A DNA stretch of 64,000 nt, from positions 153,839,042 to 153,903,041 of the forward strand of contig CAXKWD010000002.1 in NCBI GenBank assembly GCA_964059195.1, read 5' to 3'. Origin of the DNA: Ectobius pallidus (Eukaryota > Arthropoda > Insecta > Blattodea > Ectobiidae). Below are positions 22,184 through 32,674 of this stretch, in pieces. Made by a program: the position numbers and the translations under genes. Numbering within the stretch: position 1 is the first letter of the stretch; each line of letters opens with the position of its first letter. The notes below the pieces were generated by a model. That model had not been told where the DNA came from. It searched no databases and saw only the letters and a list, made by a program, of their open reading frames with translations.

Positions 22184-23372
22184 CAGTGAAATCTCGATAC
22201 AACGATTTCGCAGGGACCAGAAAAAAATATTGTTATAGAGAGAGATATTGTTATATCGAGAATTTACAAAAAATGTTCAAATATTGGTAGTATATGTAGG
22301 AAACAACTTCAATAATTGAAATGCTTTAAGTATTTAAGGAAATAAAGAATTTTTACACAAGAACTGCTATACTGTACTGTATTCACTCCACCCTTAAATT
22401 ATTACACTAACTTATGAGCAAACACATTGTCTTTTCAGGAAGAAGCTGGTAAAACATCCCAGTCTCGTCAGCATTATAAATATCTTCTGGCAAATATTTC
22501 TCAGTAATTTTTTTTCATTTCATTACTGCACCAGAGATTTGCGTCATTTGTTGGTGCAGATTTCTCTTCCCATTGAATTAACTTAAAAGTTATGCCATGG
22601 CGGTCTCTAAAGCGGACAAGCCACCCATTGCTAGCCTTGAAGTCCTCCACACCAAGCATGGTAGCAAACTTCTTAGCTTGACTACAAATCAACGGTCCAT
22701 TTATTGGAATGTTTAAAGTTCTTTTTTCATTGAAGCATTCCAAGGTTGCAGCATCCAAGTCAATAAATGTTGCCGTTTTCTTTCGTTTTCTAGTAGGATC
22801 CACGGCATTTGAATTGAGTTTTTCCTCGATCTCATTCCTTTTCTTTAAGAAAGTCGACACCGTAGATTCCGAAAGCCCGTACTTTTTCGATGTTGCAGTT
22901 TGTTTCATGCCTGCGACAATGTCTTTAATTACAGCTAATTTCTGCTGCATACTAATTTGTTTGCGAGAAGCCATGCTGACAGAGAAGCACAACAATACGC
23001 GAACACCACCAAACAAACTTGCCGTGCAGTGCAGGCACTGACTGGCGACCAGGCAACTGGTTTACTCCATTGTGCACTTGAGCGAGGGTGAAGCACGATC
23101 AAGGTCAAGGAAGGCGATTCCACCCTTAAAACGAGGCGGGGGAGTTCATGATTTGGACTTTCACGATCTATTTTTATCGTTGTACCGAGGAAAATGTATT
23201 TACGGGGATTCTAAATGTAATCGTAGTCGGGAGGTTTATCGTTATTAAGAGTATCGTAAAACCGAGGGGAATTTTACATTATTTTAATGGAAAGAATGCC
23301 GGGACCAAAATATTTTAACGTTATAAAGAGTATTATCGTTATATCGGTAATCGTTGTACGGAGATTTCACTG
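22184..23372 (-). mobile_element. Tigger/pogo-type transposon, internal deletion copy
   Basis: Ends CAGTGAAATCTCGATACAAC at the left, and CGGAGATTTCACTG as its imperfect reverse complement at the right. TA is present on both sides (22182-22183 and 23373-23374), the pogo/Tigger target. 1189 bp against about 2-2.5 kb for full copies, because most of the DDE domain is missing. It is nested in the element at 20973-23631. Confidence 0.9.
22501..22974 (-). pseudogene. Tigger transposase N-terminus (CENP-B type HTH)
   Basis: Starts MASRKQISMQQKLAVIKDIV, a CENP-B/pogo helix-turn-helix (QTATSKKYGLSESTVSTFLK), then the second HTH (CFNEKRTLNIPINGPLICSQ, FKASNGWLVRFRDRHGI). The frame stops at 22501. In the next frame 22500-22430 encodes IYNADETGMFYQLLPEK, the first catalytic aspartate region of the DDE domain, and the rest is deleted. 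Such proteins bind the transposon ends and cut and paste them. This copy cannot, but the DNA-binding half is still open. I chose 22974 over the upstream ATG at 23016 because the family protein begins at MASRK. Confidence 0.88.
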
Positions 23373-23689
23373 TATACAATAAGTGTACATTCAGGCATTC
23401 ATCTTATACAAGTCATGGCTGTGAAAAGTGAGGACATATAACAAGTGTGCACATACAAAAGTTGTCTTGATCAAAATTGATATATTTTTTAAACCTGCAC
23501 CTTATAATTACTATTTCGAAGGGAGATACAACATTTGTGCAAGAGAAAAGAGCTAGACTCACCTATATTTTGATACAAATATCTCATTTTCGCCAAAAAA
23601 TGGACATACAATGATTGTGCTTTTAGCCATCATTATAGAAGCAGCTGTGACTACAAAACAGAGTACAAAAGAATAGTACGTTTGGTGAA

Positions 23690-24085
23690 ATGGTGACTTA
23701 GACAATGAACCATTCTCATAGCCACAGTTCAGCAATGTCTTAAATCAAATGTTACCAGTTGAAGTTTTCCTGAGTCTCTTTGATAGTGTTTACATAGCAT
23801 TACGAAGACGACCTATGTATTGGGAGAATAGTTCTGATAAGCAAAATGAACTGGTTGCAAATGCATTATCCAGGAATAGGTTCAAATTTATATTTTAAAA
23901 TCTGCACTGTTGTGATAATAATAATCTGACACTTCAGAACGATTTGCTTAAGTCTGGCCTTTATTTAACTTACTCAATGAGAAATTCAGAATTTTATATT
24001 TCATGCTGAAAACCATAGTGTAGATAGGGCTATGACCTTATTTTGGCAAACACAGGTGTAAGCAATTTACATTTTGATTTTAATA
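23690..24085 (+). pseudogene. piggyBac-type transposase fragment
   Basis: The plus strand reads LPVEVFLSLFDSVYIALRRR, then PMYWENSSDKQNELVANALS and RNRFKFIF, matching the piggyBac pattern 'R.MYW......L......M.R.RF..I....H..DN'. CDNNNL follows, and further on in shifted frames come ENHSVDRAM and GKHRCKQF, the region around the first catalytic aspartate (SIDE.M...FG.H..KQF in the family). Several stops and a deletion after FDSVYIAL. No TTAA-bounded ends are visible, so only this fragment remains. Confidence 0.72.
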
Positions 24086-24301
24086 ATAATTTGAATAATT
24101 CTAAATAATATATTTTAAATTATCATTAGAAAAAAAACTAGAAATGCCTGTGGCTGAAAAACAGTGACAAAAATTGAAGTAAAGTGGGCTTGAAATAGGC
24201 ATTGTAAGATGCAAGAAATAATATAGCCATATAATCCCATCATCCTTTTAGAATTAATTAAACAGAAATGCGCACAAATTGTGCAAGTTTTTTTTTTTTT
24301 T

Positions 24302-24552
24302 TTTTTAAGAGTTATAACATCTTACATCTTACAAAACTCCACTAGGTTCTTATGCCTTTGTTTGCACGTGACGACGTGATATCTCTCACAGAGTTGATCG
24401 CACAGTTCGCATACACAGTTGCTGTCAGGGTCGTGATAACTCTTAGTTTTACATATTTTATGGTGGTAACCATGCACTGCCAACGAGTTTACCATCCTTT
24501 TAAAAGAACAGTAGTTTTTAGGCATAAGCAAAGACACTGTTCTGTAAAACAT
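24302..24552 (-). other. Small cysteine-rich ORF, unknown
   Basis: A 76-codon minus frame ends CVCELCDQLCERYHVVTCKQ and RHKNLVEFCKM, with a C-X-C-X2-C-X3-C...H...C...H pattern that could bind zinc. It starts beside a 20-base poly-T run (24287-24306). Could be the tail of a decayed transposase; no family recognised. Confidence 0.3.
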
Positions 24553-24561
24553 AATTTTAAT

Positions 24562-24571
24562 GTTATGACTA
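24562..24571. repeat. Target site duplication GTTATGACTA (left) of long SINE
   Basis: Repeated exactly at 25165-25174. Confidence 0.9.
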
Positions 24572-25164
24572 TGGTATGGTATGGTTCAGGGGCTGAGCCC
24601 TGACGGGCTCGCGTACGGAGGCCACATAGGCGGGCCCATTGTACACCCCCTAGGAAACGAATGATGTGCATGCCCTAAGGCCCCCCAGTCAACAGACTCC
24701 ACCACGAGCCCCCACGGAGCTCCCCTACATCCAACAAGGACCTGGTACCACTCCACGTGCACCGTACCCAGGGTCCCTCGTACAAGAGCCCCATAGGCGC
24801 GGCACAGCCAGACATGCGCCACTAACCCAGGGTCCCTCTGAGAGCCCCAAAGGCACGGTACACCACCAGCAACTCTTGACCACAAGCAGCGGGGCAGGAC
24901 GGGGGAGGCCCGCAGCAGAGTCTGCAGCAGGAGCTGGCCCGAAAACCAGTAAAGGGGAACGGGATGATAATGAGGGGGGAAAGGAAGTTGAAGTGGAGAG
25001 TGTTGGTGGAATGAATGAAGGGGGAAACGGGAGGATCCCCGAGAAAAACCCCCAAAGGTCACGGCTTTGTCCACCACAAATGACACGCCCGCCAGCCCCG
25101 AGATTTGAACTCGGGACCGCTAGCATGCCAGGCCCACGCACTAAGCATGAGCCACCGTGACAGC
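24572..25164 (-). mobile_element. tRNA-derived SINE, 593 bp, minus orientation
   Basis: Flanked by the 10-bp duplication GTTATGACTA. The minus strand begins with a tRNA-like head: A box-like TGGCTCATGCTTAGTGCG and B box-like GAGTTCAAATC, 25 bases further on. A long GC-rich body follows, and the element ends in an ATACC-type tail at 24572-24585. The 130-170-codon open frames on both strands here (for example 24666-25160) are by-products of the GC-rich body. The pol III promoter is internal. Long for a SINE, and one of three SINE types in the window. Confidence 0.88.
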
Positions 25165-25174
25165 GTTATGACTA

Positions 25175-26213
25175 GTGGAAATGATTAAAAGTACAGTATA
25201 AGAAAATCTTGGCAAACTAACATTTTTTTTTTCTGGCCATATCTGGGTTAAAGCATTGAGACATCAGAGATCTGAATATTTTTACATAAGTGGGCAGAAA
25301 GGGAATAATGAATTTAGGCCTAAATGGGAAAACATTAAATGATTTGAACAAACTCGTAGGTTTTTTTTTTGGGGGGGGGGGTTAGGGAACTAGAATCTGA
25401 GGTCTTTTTTTCCCCCAGCTGGTGCACTTTAATTGTGAAATGCACCTCAAAACCGGATTTTTAGCTTTTTAATTATCACATATTTTAATTGTTTATGCAT
25501 AGTTTGTGTGTTAGAGTAAAAATCATTAATCTGTGGTTTGTTTTAATCGTTTCATTTCGAATCTGTATGCCCATAAGGCACCACAAAATTCATTTTAATT
25601 ATTTATATTTACTACCAGTAGTAACAATATATTTTAAAAAATAAAATTATGTTATTCATGCAACTATGTAAAAACTTTGTCAGTGTTAATAAAATAAATA
25701 CAATGTCATAACTATTTTCTGTGAAATAAATGATTGAAATAAAACATCTAGCAATTGAGTAAATAATCACGGGCGAAGCTGCAGGCACATACTAATATCT
25801 AATATGCAGGGCCTGGATTCTGATGACCAAGAAATATGTAGAATGATGTATAAAACAACCTAAAAGTATTGCCAATATTAATCTAGTGGTAATAATTACT
25901 AGATCAAGGCGCACTCTGTCAAACGTAACTGTGTAGTTCTTCCTAATGATGAAAATTCCCAAAACTACATGAATCATTGTTCATTTTCTAATTACAAATT
26001 ACCATTTGTATTTTCCAGCGTGACCAAATCTGTATTAAAAAACTGTTGTTTCACTCAATCAATAGCCAGAACCACCAAAAATAATAAGACATTAAAATTA
26101 ATTTAAAAATACTTTGCACTGTTGTTAAAACAATGTTCTATGATGACTTCACTGGTAGACTGTTTCTTTTGATAACCCTGGATGGGACAGTTATCGATTA
26201 GACATGCAGTATA
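25175..26213. other. Unassigned AT-rich spacer with element scraps
   Basis: Contains a T(9)G(11) run at about 25362-25382. A lone hAT MITE end, CAGGGCCTGGATTCTGATGA, at 25807-25826 matches the start of the MITE at 29869. GGGCGAAGCTGCAGGCACAT at 25771 resembles an internal Helitron phrase (GGCTTCGCCCAC at 5619). No gene seen. Confidence 0.5.
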
Positions 26214-28370
26214 CAGGGTGTTAATGAATAACACCGAAATATTGTACCTGTGTATAGAGGGGACATAGACAAGCAACTTTTATTAGGAGATTTTTGCTCT
26301 ATGGATTCAATTCTTCCTGTTATAACATAAAATCTCCCAAGGATATGCACGCCACTGACTTCTAATACTTATACTTGAAACGATGGGAAACAAAGGAACA
26401 GTGAATATTGTGTAGTGGTCGGGAAAATTGAAAAAAATGACGATCGATATCTTCCAATACTAGAAAAAGAACACAATTGAATTTCATTGTTGTCAATATT
26501 ATGAATACGATACGATAGTATAATGCGATTTATTATTTATGCACAGCACATGTTTTTACTTAAGAATTCTTAAATAAACCAGAGTATCCAAGTAGTTACG
26601 CTTTGAAGAGAAATTTAAGTTCGAATACATTGAAATACTGCAAAGAATGATAAAGAAAATGATAACTCAATGATAATTCATGAAGCTTCTGTTTTAATTC
26701 ACCGGTGATAATGGAATGGACAGAAAACTTCGAACTTTGTATTCACATCTGTTGAAATAACAGTTTATCTTAATGTATTTCACACAATCTTTTCTTTAAT
26801 GCAGGAATTGCTGGAACTGGCCCCCTCTAGCACGAATGCACAGATGACAGCACTGTAGAAAAGATTCTCGCACCCTTTGAAAGATTCCTGGCGTATTACG
26901 AATAAATTCACACCCTGTGATTATGCGGGTAACTAATTCCATCTCGGAAATGACAGGTGTTTCATACACCAAAGCCTTCAGATGCCCCCATAAAAAGAAA
27001 TCTAGAGGATTGAGTTCTGGAGAACGTGCTGGCCATTCAGTGGTCTGACTTCCTCTTCCAATCCAACGGTGAGGGAAAACATGGTCCAAATGGTCTCGCA
27101 CGTTCAGGCTGAAATGGGGTGGAGCTCCATCGTGTTGAAACCACATTTCTCGCCGAATATGAAGCGGAACTTCTTCCATGAGGCCAGGCAGCATGTCTTG
27201 TAAGAATACCTTATACACATGGCCACTCAATCGTTGCGGAAGGAGGTATGGACCAATTATGTGATTAGATATTATGCCAGCCCATACATTGACAGGAAAC
27301 CTCTCTTGATGACTTGCCTCCACGGTGGCATGAGGATTTTCGTAATCCCAGACATGACTGTTCCTTGAATTTAAAACCAGTCCATCTCTACTAAAATTAG
27401 CCTCGTCAGTGAACAACACAGTAGAAAAGAAATATGTGTGTTGTTGCACTGCCCAATTACAGAATTGTAGGCGAGAACCAAAATCATTAGGACCTAAACC
27501 ATGTACTTTTTGAAGGTGAAAGGGATGGAGCTGCCTTCATGTAGGACTTCCCATACACTGATGTGGTTCACACCCATTGCACTTGCGATAGCACGGGTGC
27601 TAGTAGAAGATTCCTCTTCAATTTGATTAAGGACATGGTCTTCCAATTGTGGTGTACGGCGAGTTCGTCTTCTGCCGCAGTCTGCCTTGTTTACTTTAAA
27701 GGTTCCAGAATCCCGCAAACGCAAATCAACAGACAGAAAAGTTGAATGGTGTGGATGTCGTCTATTCAGAAATCTCTCTCTGTAGAGCTCAGCTGCTATT
27801 AAAGAATTACCTCTTGCTTCTCCATAAATAAGATGCATGTCAGCAAGTTCAGTGAAAGTGTAACCATTCTCCATTTTCTTTTCTTTAAATTAACTTCGAT
27901 ATTTTGTACGTAGTACGAGTAAAACCTTACTATTTACTTAATCTGTACACAGAATGATCAACTATGAAAAAATGACGATCGATATCTTGCAACACTGAGG
28001 GAAAAAAAGACAAACGAAACATTTTTGTTAGGTCTGGAATTAGGAATAAAAACATAATGCAGTGGCGGGCAATCATGTGATGTCAGAAAATTTTGCAGAT
28101 TATGAAAATTCTAAATTATGATATAGCTGTTGATGAATTATTAAGAATCAGGTTTTTATCGATCGCTAAGAAGGCATGAAGTCAATTTAATGAAAATTTT
28201 AACCCTATTTCGCTCCATTATTGACTTATGAGCACCAAATTTTAAGGACTTTAATGCCCTGTAGCATACACATTTTATGTCATAGAGCAAAAATGTCCTA
28301 ATAAAAGTTGCTTGTCTATGTCCCCTCTATACACAGGTAAAACATTTCGGTGTTATTCATTAACACCCTG
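26214..28370 (-). mobile_element. Tc1/mariner-superfamily transposon, nearly complete
   Basis: 2157 bp. Inverted ends CAGGGTGTTAATGAATAACA at 26214 and at 28370 (reverse complement), extended by further similarity of ~90 bp (GTGTATAGAGGGGACATAGA, CAAGCAACTTTTATTAGGA). TA on both sides (26212-26213 and 28371-28372). It encodes one transposase on the minus strand with a single visible frameshift. The words ATGACGATCGATATCTT recur as direct repeats at about 26437 and 27971, on either side of the gene. Confidence 0.93.
26796..27874 (-). pseudogene. Mariner-like transposase with DUF4817 HTH, one frameshift
   Basis: The frame 27874-27494 starts MENGYTFTELADMHLIYGEA, the N-terminal helix-turn-helix known as DUF4817, followed by a linker GRRRTRRTPQLEDHVLNQIE and a second HTH (SMGVNHISVW-like). 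After one base change near 27520 the frame 27449-26796 holds the catalytic core: FTDEANFSRDG (D1), WFQHDGAPPHFS (D2) and ARSPELNPLDFFLWGHLK (D3). Forty-two residues separate D2 from D3, and the third residue is D as in mariners, not the E of Tc1. About 345 residues, full length for the superfamily. It would cut at TA sites. Only the frameshift clearly breaks it. Confidence 0.9.
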
Positions 28371-29191
28371 TATATGAAATAACCTAAAAGGGTTAAAAAA
28401 TTTTCATTATGACAGTCACTAGAAAAGTGACTGAAAAATCATGTCTTTATTTCAAGGTACAGCAGAATCTTACTTCTTTAACAGTTCAAAATAAGTTATT
28501 TCTGAAGAAAAAATAAAATAAATGTTCAAAATAAGTTTAATGTGCATTAATAGTATTGATGGAACACCACTTCTACAGCTTTTCATACGTGCATTTCCTT
28601 TTGTCCATACTTTTCAATTGCTTTCTTAACTCAAGTTTGTATGTCTTAATGGGTTATAATCAAAATATTTGACACATTCATCCACATTCTCCTCTCGTGT
28701 CAAACACAAAATTGCATTATTCATTAAATATTTTGGAACTAATCCATAACCTGAAATAGCCAATTTACAGTGCTCAATGGCCTAAGTGTGTATTATAATT
28801 TCTTGATACAGTGTGTTTTGCATTTCAATAATTACCAAACCATGGAGACATCAACATTCATTCTAAAACCAAAATTAATGGCTCACAATGTGATGAACAC
28901 ATAATGTGATTAAAATAAAATTAATACAAATGAGACAATTACCTAGGTACAATGCAATGAATGGTATTTTAAAAGATGTTGTCACACAATTAATCTACTG
29001 AACTCAGCATAATACAGTAGTTCAAAATGACTGAGCTTCAAATGCAAGAAGAAATACCTTGTATGTTAAAAAGCATTCAGTTTGGATGGTTACAATAAAA
29101 CCTGCTGTTCACACATGGTTAGTGTGTGTTTCCCCAGTCAGGAGCCAAAGGAATCAGATTCAGACAAGAGCCTTTGAAACATCATGTTTAT
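28371..29191. other. Unassigned spacer with a possible coding remnant
   Basis: On the minus strand about 28755-28645 encodes GYGLVPKYLMNNAILCLTRE and DYNPLRHTNLS followed by a stop, which looks like the C-terminus of a protein that I cannot identify. The rest is AT-rich with no motif. Confidence 0.35.
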
Positions 29192-29571
29192 GTAATTATT
29201 AAAGCCTGGGTTTCCATGTACTTTACTAAAGCCTGGATTTCCATGCACTATCAAACCTAAAAATATGCATGATTCATGCACTATCGTATCTCCAAATATG
29301 CACAACGTAGGGCGAAACATGCACTATCAGAAGTCCATATTGTACCGCAATGCATTTTATTTTATTTTAAAATATACAATTTTTTCACCAAAATCTGCTC
29401 ACTTATGTGTTTATCAGTAAGGACATTATTGAATAGAGAAGAGATCTTCAGAGAAGAAATCTGACTGAGGGTGAGATTGAGTTCTATGTCTTTTGCATTT
29501 TCATCACAAAATAGCCTATGTCTTTCACTCCTTTTATGAGTTTCAGATAAAGATTTGAACTAAGTACTTTC

Positions 29572-29757
29572 TTAAGTTTTCCTTATCTGCCACACCCATT
29601 TCTTCACAACACGAGCTAAAGATAGTTTATCATCTTCAACAGTGGCTAGTGATTGCACCAGTGGTAATCCTTTTGCTTCTAATTTTGTTATGGTGGCAGG
29701 CAGCTTACTAAAATATTTGTGAGTGAACTTCTCATCAACAGCAGAGAAGTATGGCAC
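29572..29757 (-). pseudogene. hAT transposase scrap
   Basis: A 61-codon frame reading MPYFSAVDEKFTHKYFSKLP and ATITKLEAKGLPLVQSLATV, resembling the 'L...I..LE..GL.L..S...V' helix near the C-terminus of CGGBP1-like hAT proteins. The later dimerisation block is not visible. It lies inside hAT ends, which supports the call. 62 codons against ~600 for a whole transposase. Confidence 0.5.
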
Positions 29758-29868
29758 AAATAAAGGGGCTTGATGCTTGGTTTAAAGCATTAAGAACGGT
29801 TAAATCTAAATTAATTAAATGGAAAATAGATTACCACTTTTTGTTACAGCAGTCACAATATACATCAC

Positions 29869-30556
29869 CAGGGCCCGGATTCTGATGACCTAAAATTGTT
29901 TGAAAAATGACCTATAAAATGACCCTAAATTTTAAAGAAAATAACTTAATAATTGTTTATAAAAATTATTATTGTACACACAAACTTATAGACTAGTTTG
30001 TACATAATTGTAACTGTATTGTTGTGAATGCTCTGTTCTCACGGAAATTTATACTGGCTCTGAGGCACTGGTGAGTCAAAATTCGGCACTTCCTTTTGTG
30101 GTCTGCCAGATTATATTGTTGTTTATTGAAGGTAAACAGTAGTTTGCACTCTCAAATCCAAGCAGATGGCAGACTCTGGTGCCAAGTCAATCTAATAACA
30201 ATAGTAATATAAAACAACATTTTGGCGTTTCTGTGATTCTCACTTCTGACTGAGACATGTCAACACTTTAACGCCAAATTTTTCCTTCTTGCATTAAACA
30301 AAGAACACTTTAAAGACGGAAAGAAAAAAATTAATACACTCAATGTAAATACATGCAAATGACAAGAAAATGACAAAATAATGACCTAAAATTGAAATAA
30401 ATGCCCTAAAAATATAAAATTGCATAAAATGACAAAAAATAACCTAGTAAAATGGATTTCTATAATCTAGAGGCCATGATTAGGATTTATCCACAAGTTG
30501 GCAATGTCTATGCAGCATCAATAAAAAGATGACATGTCATTAGAATCCGGGCCCTG
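29869..30556. mobile_element. hAT-type MITE, 688 bp, nested in hAT element
   Basis: Begins CAGGGCCCGGATTCTGATGA and ends TCATTAGAATCCGGGCCCTG, an imperfect inverted repeat fitting YARNG. Flanking octamers TACATCAC (29861-29868) and CACATCAC (30557-30564) match at 7 of 8. No ORF of note. Another end of the family is at 25807. Confidence 0.85.
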
Positions 30557-31134
30557 CACATCACCATCTGTCCTTACTTCACAGGTGCCATATCAACAAA
30601 GATGTACACCAACTGGTATTCAAACAGCAAATATTGTTTTGCCACTTTCTTTCAATGGAAGATGTTAGGGGCTGTAGGCAAATCCAGTAAATCCTGGGGG
30701 TGGTAGGAAGCCAAAGGATATTTTGGTCATTTTCAGGTAGGATTCCACTTTTACCTTTTCTCAGCAGACAAATGACAGGGTAATCCCAGATTTCAGGAAG
30801 GTACATTTATAATGTGGACAGTTTTGTATGGTAACATGATATTATGCACTAAACCCACAAAATGAGGAGTTATATGCATTAAAAATGTATAAATATGTTA
30901 TATTAAACAAAAGAAAATCCAAAACATGCATTCTGCATGAATTCTGCCCTAAAAAAGACCAAAATATGGAAACATGTATGGAAAAAGTATGGTTATTTGG
31001 AATCCATAGTCATGAAATGAATACCTACAAAATTTGAGAAGTGTAACGAAAGTATATAAAAACATGCATTTGCATGGGAATCCAGGCTCTAGTAATTACT
31101 TATGATGTTGAACTTAAGTGCTCTTTAAGTTGGT

Positions 31135-31235
31135 GTTCAAAGCTGGGTCTCCACTGATTAACATTTAATACCAACATGTTGCAGGTTACATAGGCCTATG
31201 TTAAATGTTCATCATCAGCATGTTGACAGTGACGG
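31135..31235. repeat. Short dispersed repeat, partner at 42480-42540
   Basis: GGGTCTCCACTGATTAACAT and TTAATACCAAC here match the reverse complement of 42490-42535 with few changes. A short inverted-repeat element is likely, but I could not fix its ends. Confidence 0.45.
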
Positions 31236-31327
31236 ATCTAGGCTGTCCGGCTCCTGGGGTAATTCATCATCCCACTCCCCCCAATTAATGACAGCAGTAA
31301 ATTTTTATTTGGTACTAATCATAACTA

Positions 31328-31835
31328 CCGTATTTTTCAGACTCTAAGATGCTCTGGACCATAAGACGCACATTGATTTTAGCATGGAAAATTAAGATAA
31401 AACATGTAATGTGATTCTAAACAAAAATTCCTGTAAGACTGAAAATACATTTACACCCTCTAACAATCAATACAGCATACGGTAAATGTAACGGAACAAG
31501 GCTGGTAAGAGGTAATTACCTTCCTTTTGACCACCCCAAGGAGACATCCTTTAGTATGAAATAACCCAACTTTGTTTTTCTTTTTGCGTTGTACACCTGG
31601 CTTCCAACTACTCTCATTTTATGATTGTCACAAGTACACCGATGTACAGTGTATGCCACAATTTGCAACGCACTTGTTGTACAACACCTTGTTTTTGACT
31701 ATGGTATTACCGGCAATAGACCTATTTACCATAATTATGTTTAATTTTTTTAGTTTATTTCGGACCATTAGACGCACTCAACTTTCAAGGCTCTATTTTC
31801 AAGCAAAAAAGTGTCTTACGGTCCAAAAAATAAGG
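31328..31835. mobile_element. MITE with TA-flanked imperfect TIRs
   Basis: The left end CCGTATTTTTCAGACTCTAA and the right end (reverse complement) CCTTATTTTTTGGACCGTAA are imperfect inverted repeats, each next to TA. The phrases GGACCATAAGACGCACATTG (left) and GACCATTAGACGCACTCAA (right) recall the 'GTATTTTTCGGACTATAAGACGCAC' type of element that is widespread in animals. No ORF. Confidence 0.6.
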
Positions 31836-32268
31836 TATGTAAATTAATACAAGCAGAAGGTTTAATATGAAGGATGAAGCACAGTATAAACAATTTATTG
31901 TGGTTCCATTACATTCTTTTATTAATGAACAGGTAGTGTATGACTTACATTAAGACAAAAATAATTTATTAAAAAACATAAATGCCTAAAAAAAAAAAAA
32001 ACATTAACACAGAATATTTTTAAGAATACAAGAATGAAACTACACTTACAAAGATATGACTAAAAATAGAACACATACATACAATATTTAACAGGACATA
32101 ATATTCTTTACACAAACATTCAATTTTGATGAAAAATCTAAGTAAGTTACTCACAACGACTATAAAATTATACTTACACAATAAGAAAGAAATGATAAAC
32201 TTACAAAACATAAAAAAAACATTCTAGAAATTTGTATAAAGTTTATACAGGGAAGTTATTACAATGGA

Positions 32269-32376
32269 AAAATAATATTGAGATGAGTTACATGCACTAC
32301 TTCCCTTATTTTAATTACTATTTTGTAATTAAAATATGGGAAGTAGTGTATGTAACTCATCTTAATATTATTTTTT
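32269..32376. repeat. Near-perfect 50-bp-arm palindrome with ~6-nt loop
   Basis: The left arm 32269-32319 (containing GAGATGAGTTACATGCACTA and CTTCCCTTATTTTAATTAC) is the reverse complement of 32325-32376 with about four mismatches (for example ACATGCACTACTTCCC against GGGAAGTAGTGTATGT). The transcript would fold into one long hairpin. No coding content. It may be a very small foldback element or a pre-miRNA-like structure. Confidence 0.85.
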
Positions 32377-32419
32377 CAAAAGTAACATTATTTTGTAATA
32401 TATAATTTTATTAACATTC

Positions 32420-32674
32420 CTTAGAGTAAAGTATTTTTACAATTTATTATCGAGATAATCAAAACCTGACATAAATCAGTAACAAAAAAGCAATGGAGGA
32501 AGCATATATTCTGAAACTTAATTTTACGAGCTTTTCTTTCTGCAATAGCATCATATGAGATATTCGAAGCTAACTGATGTTTAATATTAATAATACTGAG
32601 AACTGTGTCATCTTGTTTCTTAAGCATGTTTTTATTACTTTTAACTTACTAAAACTCCTTTCATTGGATGCAAC
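32420..32674 (-). pseudogene. hAT (ZMYM1-like) transposase C-terminus, distal half
   Basis: The minus strand just left of the Academ-like element reads LVASNERSFSKLKVIKTCLR and NKMTQ, the hallmark hAT C-terminal dimer motif (ATNERSFSKLK..K...R..M.Q.RL), then after a frameshift SNISYDAIAERKARKIKFQ. The preceding residues are at 36500-36381, across the 3.7-kb insertion, so this is one split gene. The duplicated TTA at the breakpoint is part of its leucine codon. Confidence 0.82.

Larger units (their letters stand above)
20973..23631 (-). mobile_element. DNA transposon with ~36-bp TIRs, class unknown
   Basis: Starts GATGGCTAAAAGCACAATCA and continues TTGTATGTCCATTTTT; the same ~36 bases end the element in reverse complement at 23596-23631. 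ATTAT flanks both ends (20967-20971 with one extra C, and 23632-23636), a likely 5-bp target duplication. Near both ends the phrase GGACATAC..TTGTGC recurs in variant forms, possible transposase-binding sites. It carries one 138-codon ORF (21461-21877) and a Tigger insertion (22184-23372). I cannot name the superfamily. Confidence 0.75.
29200..31091 (-). mobile_element. hAT transposon deletion copy, 8-bp target duplications
   Basis: Ends TAAAGCCTGGGTTTCCATG at 29200 and, in reverse complement, TAGAGCCTGGATTCCCATG at 31091, both fitting the hAT end pattern YARNG. Flanks GTAATTAT (29192-29199) and GTAATTAC (31092-31099) agree at 7 of 8 bases, the 8-bp duplication of hAT elements. A second copy of the end (TAAAGCCTGGATTTCCATG) sits inside at about 29226. 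Internal sequence holds a transposase scrap and a nested MITE. Confidence 0.87.

Noticed and set aside
24666..25160. Overlapping 138-166-codon ORFs on both strands
   Set aside because: GC-rich SINE body; frames on both strands with proline/arginine composition and no protein motif.
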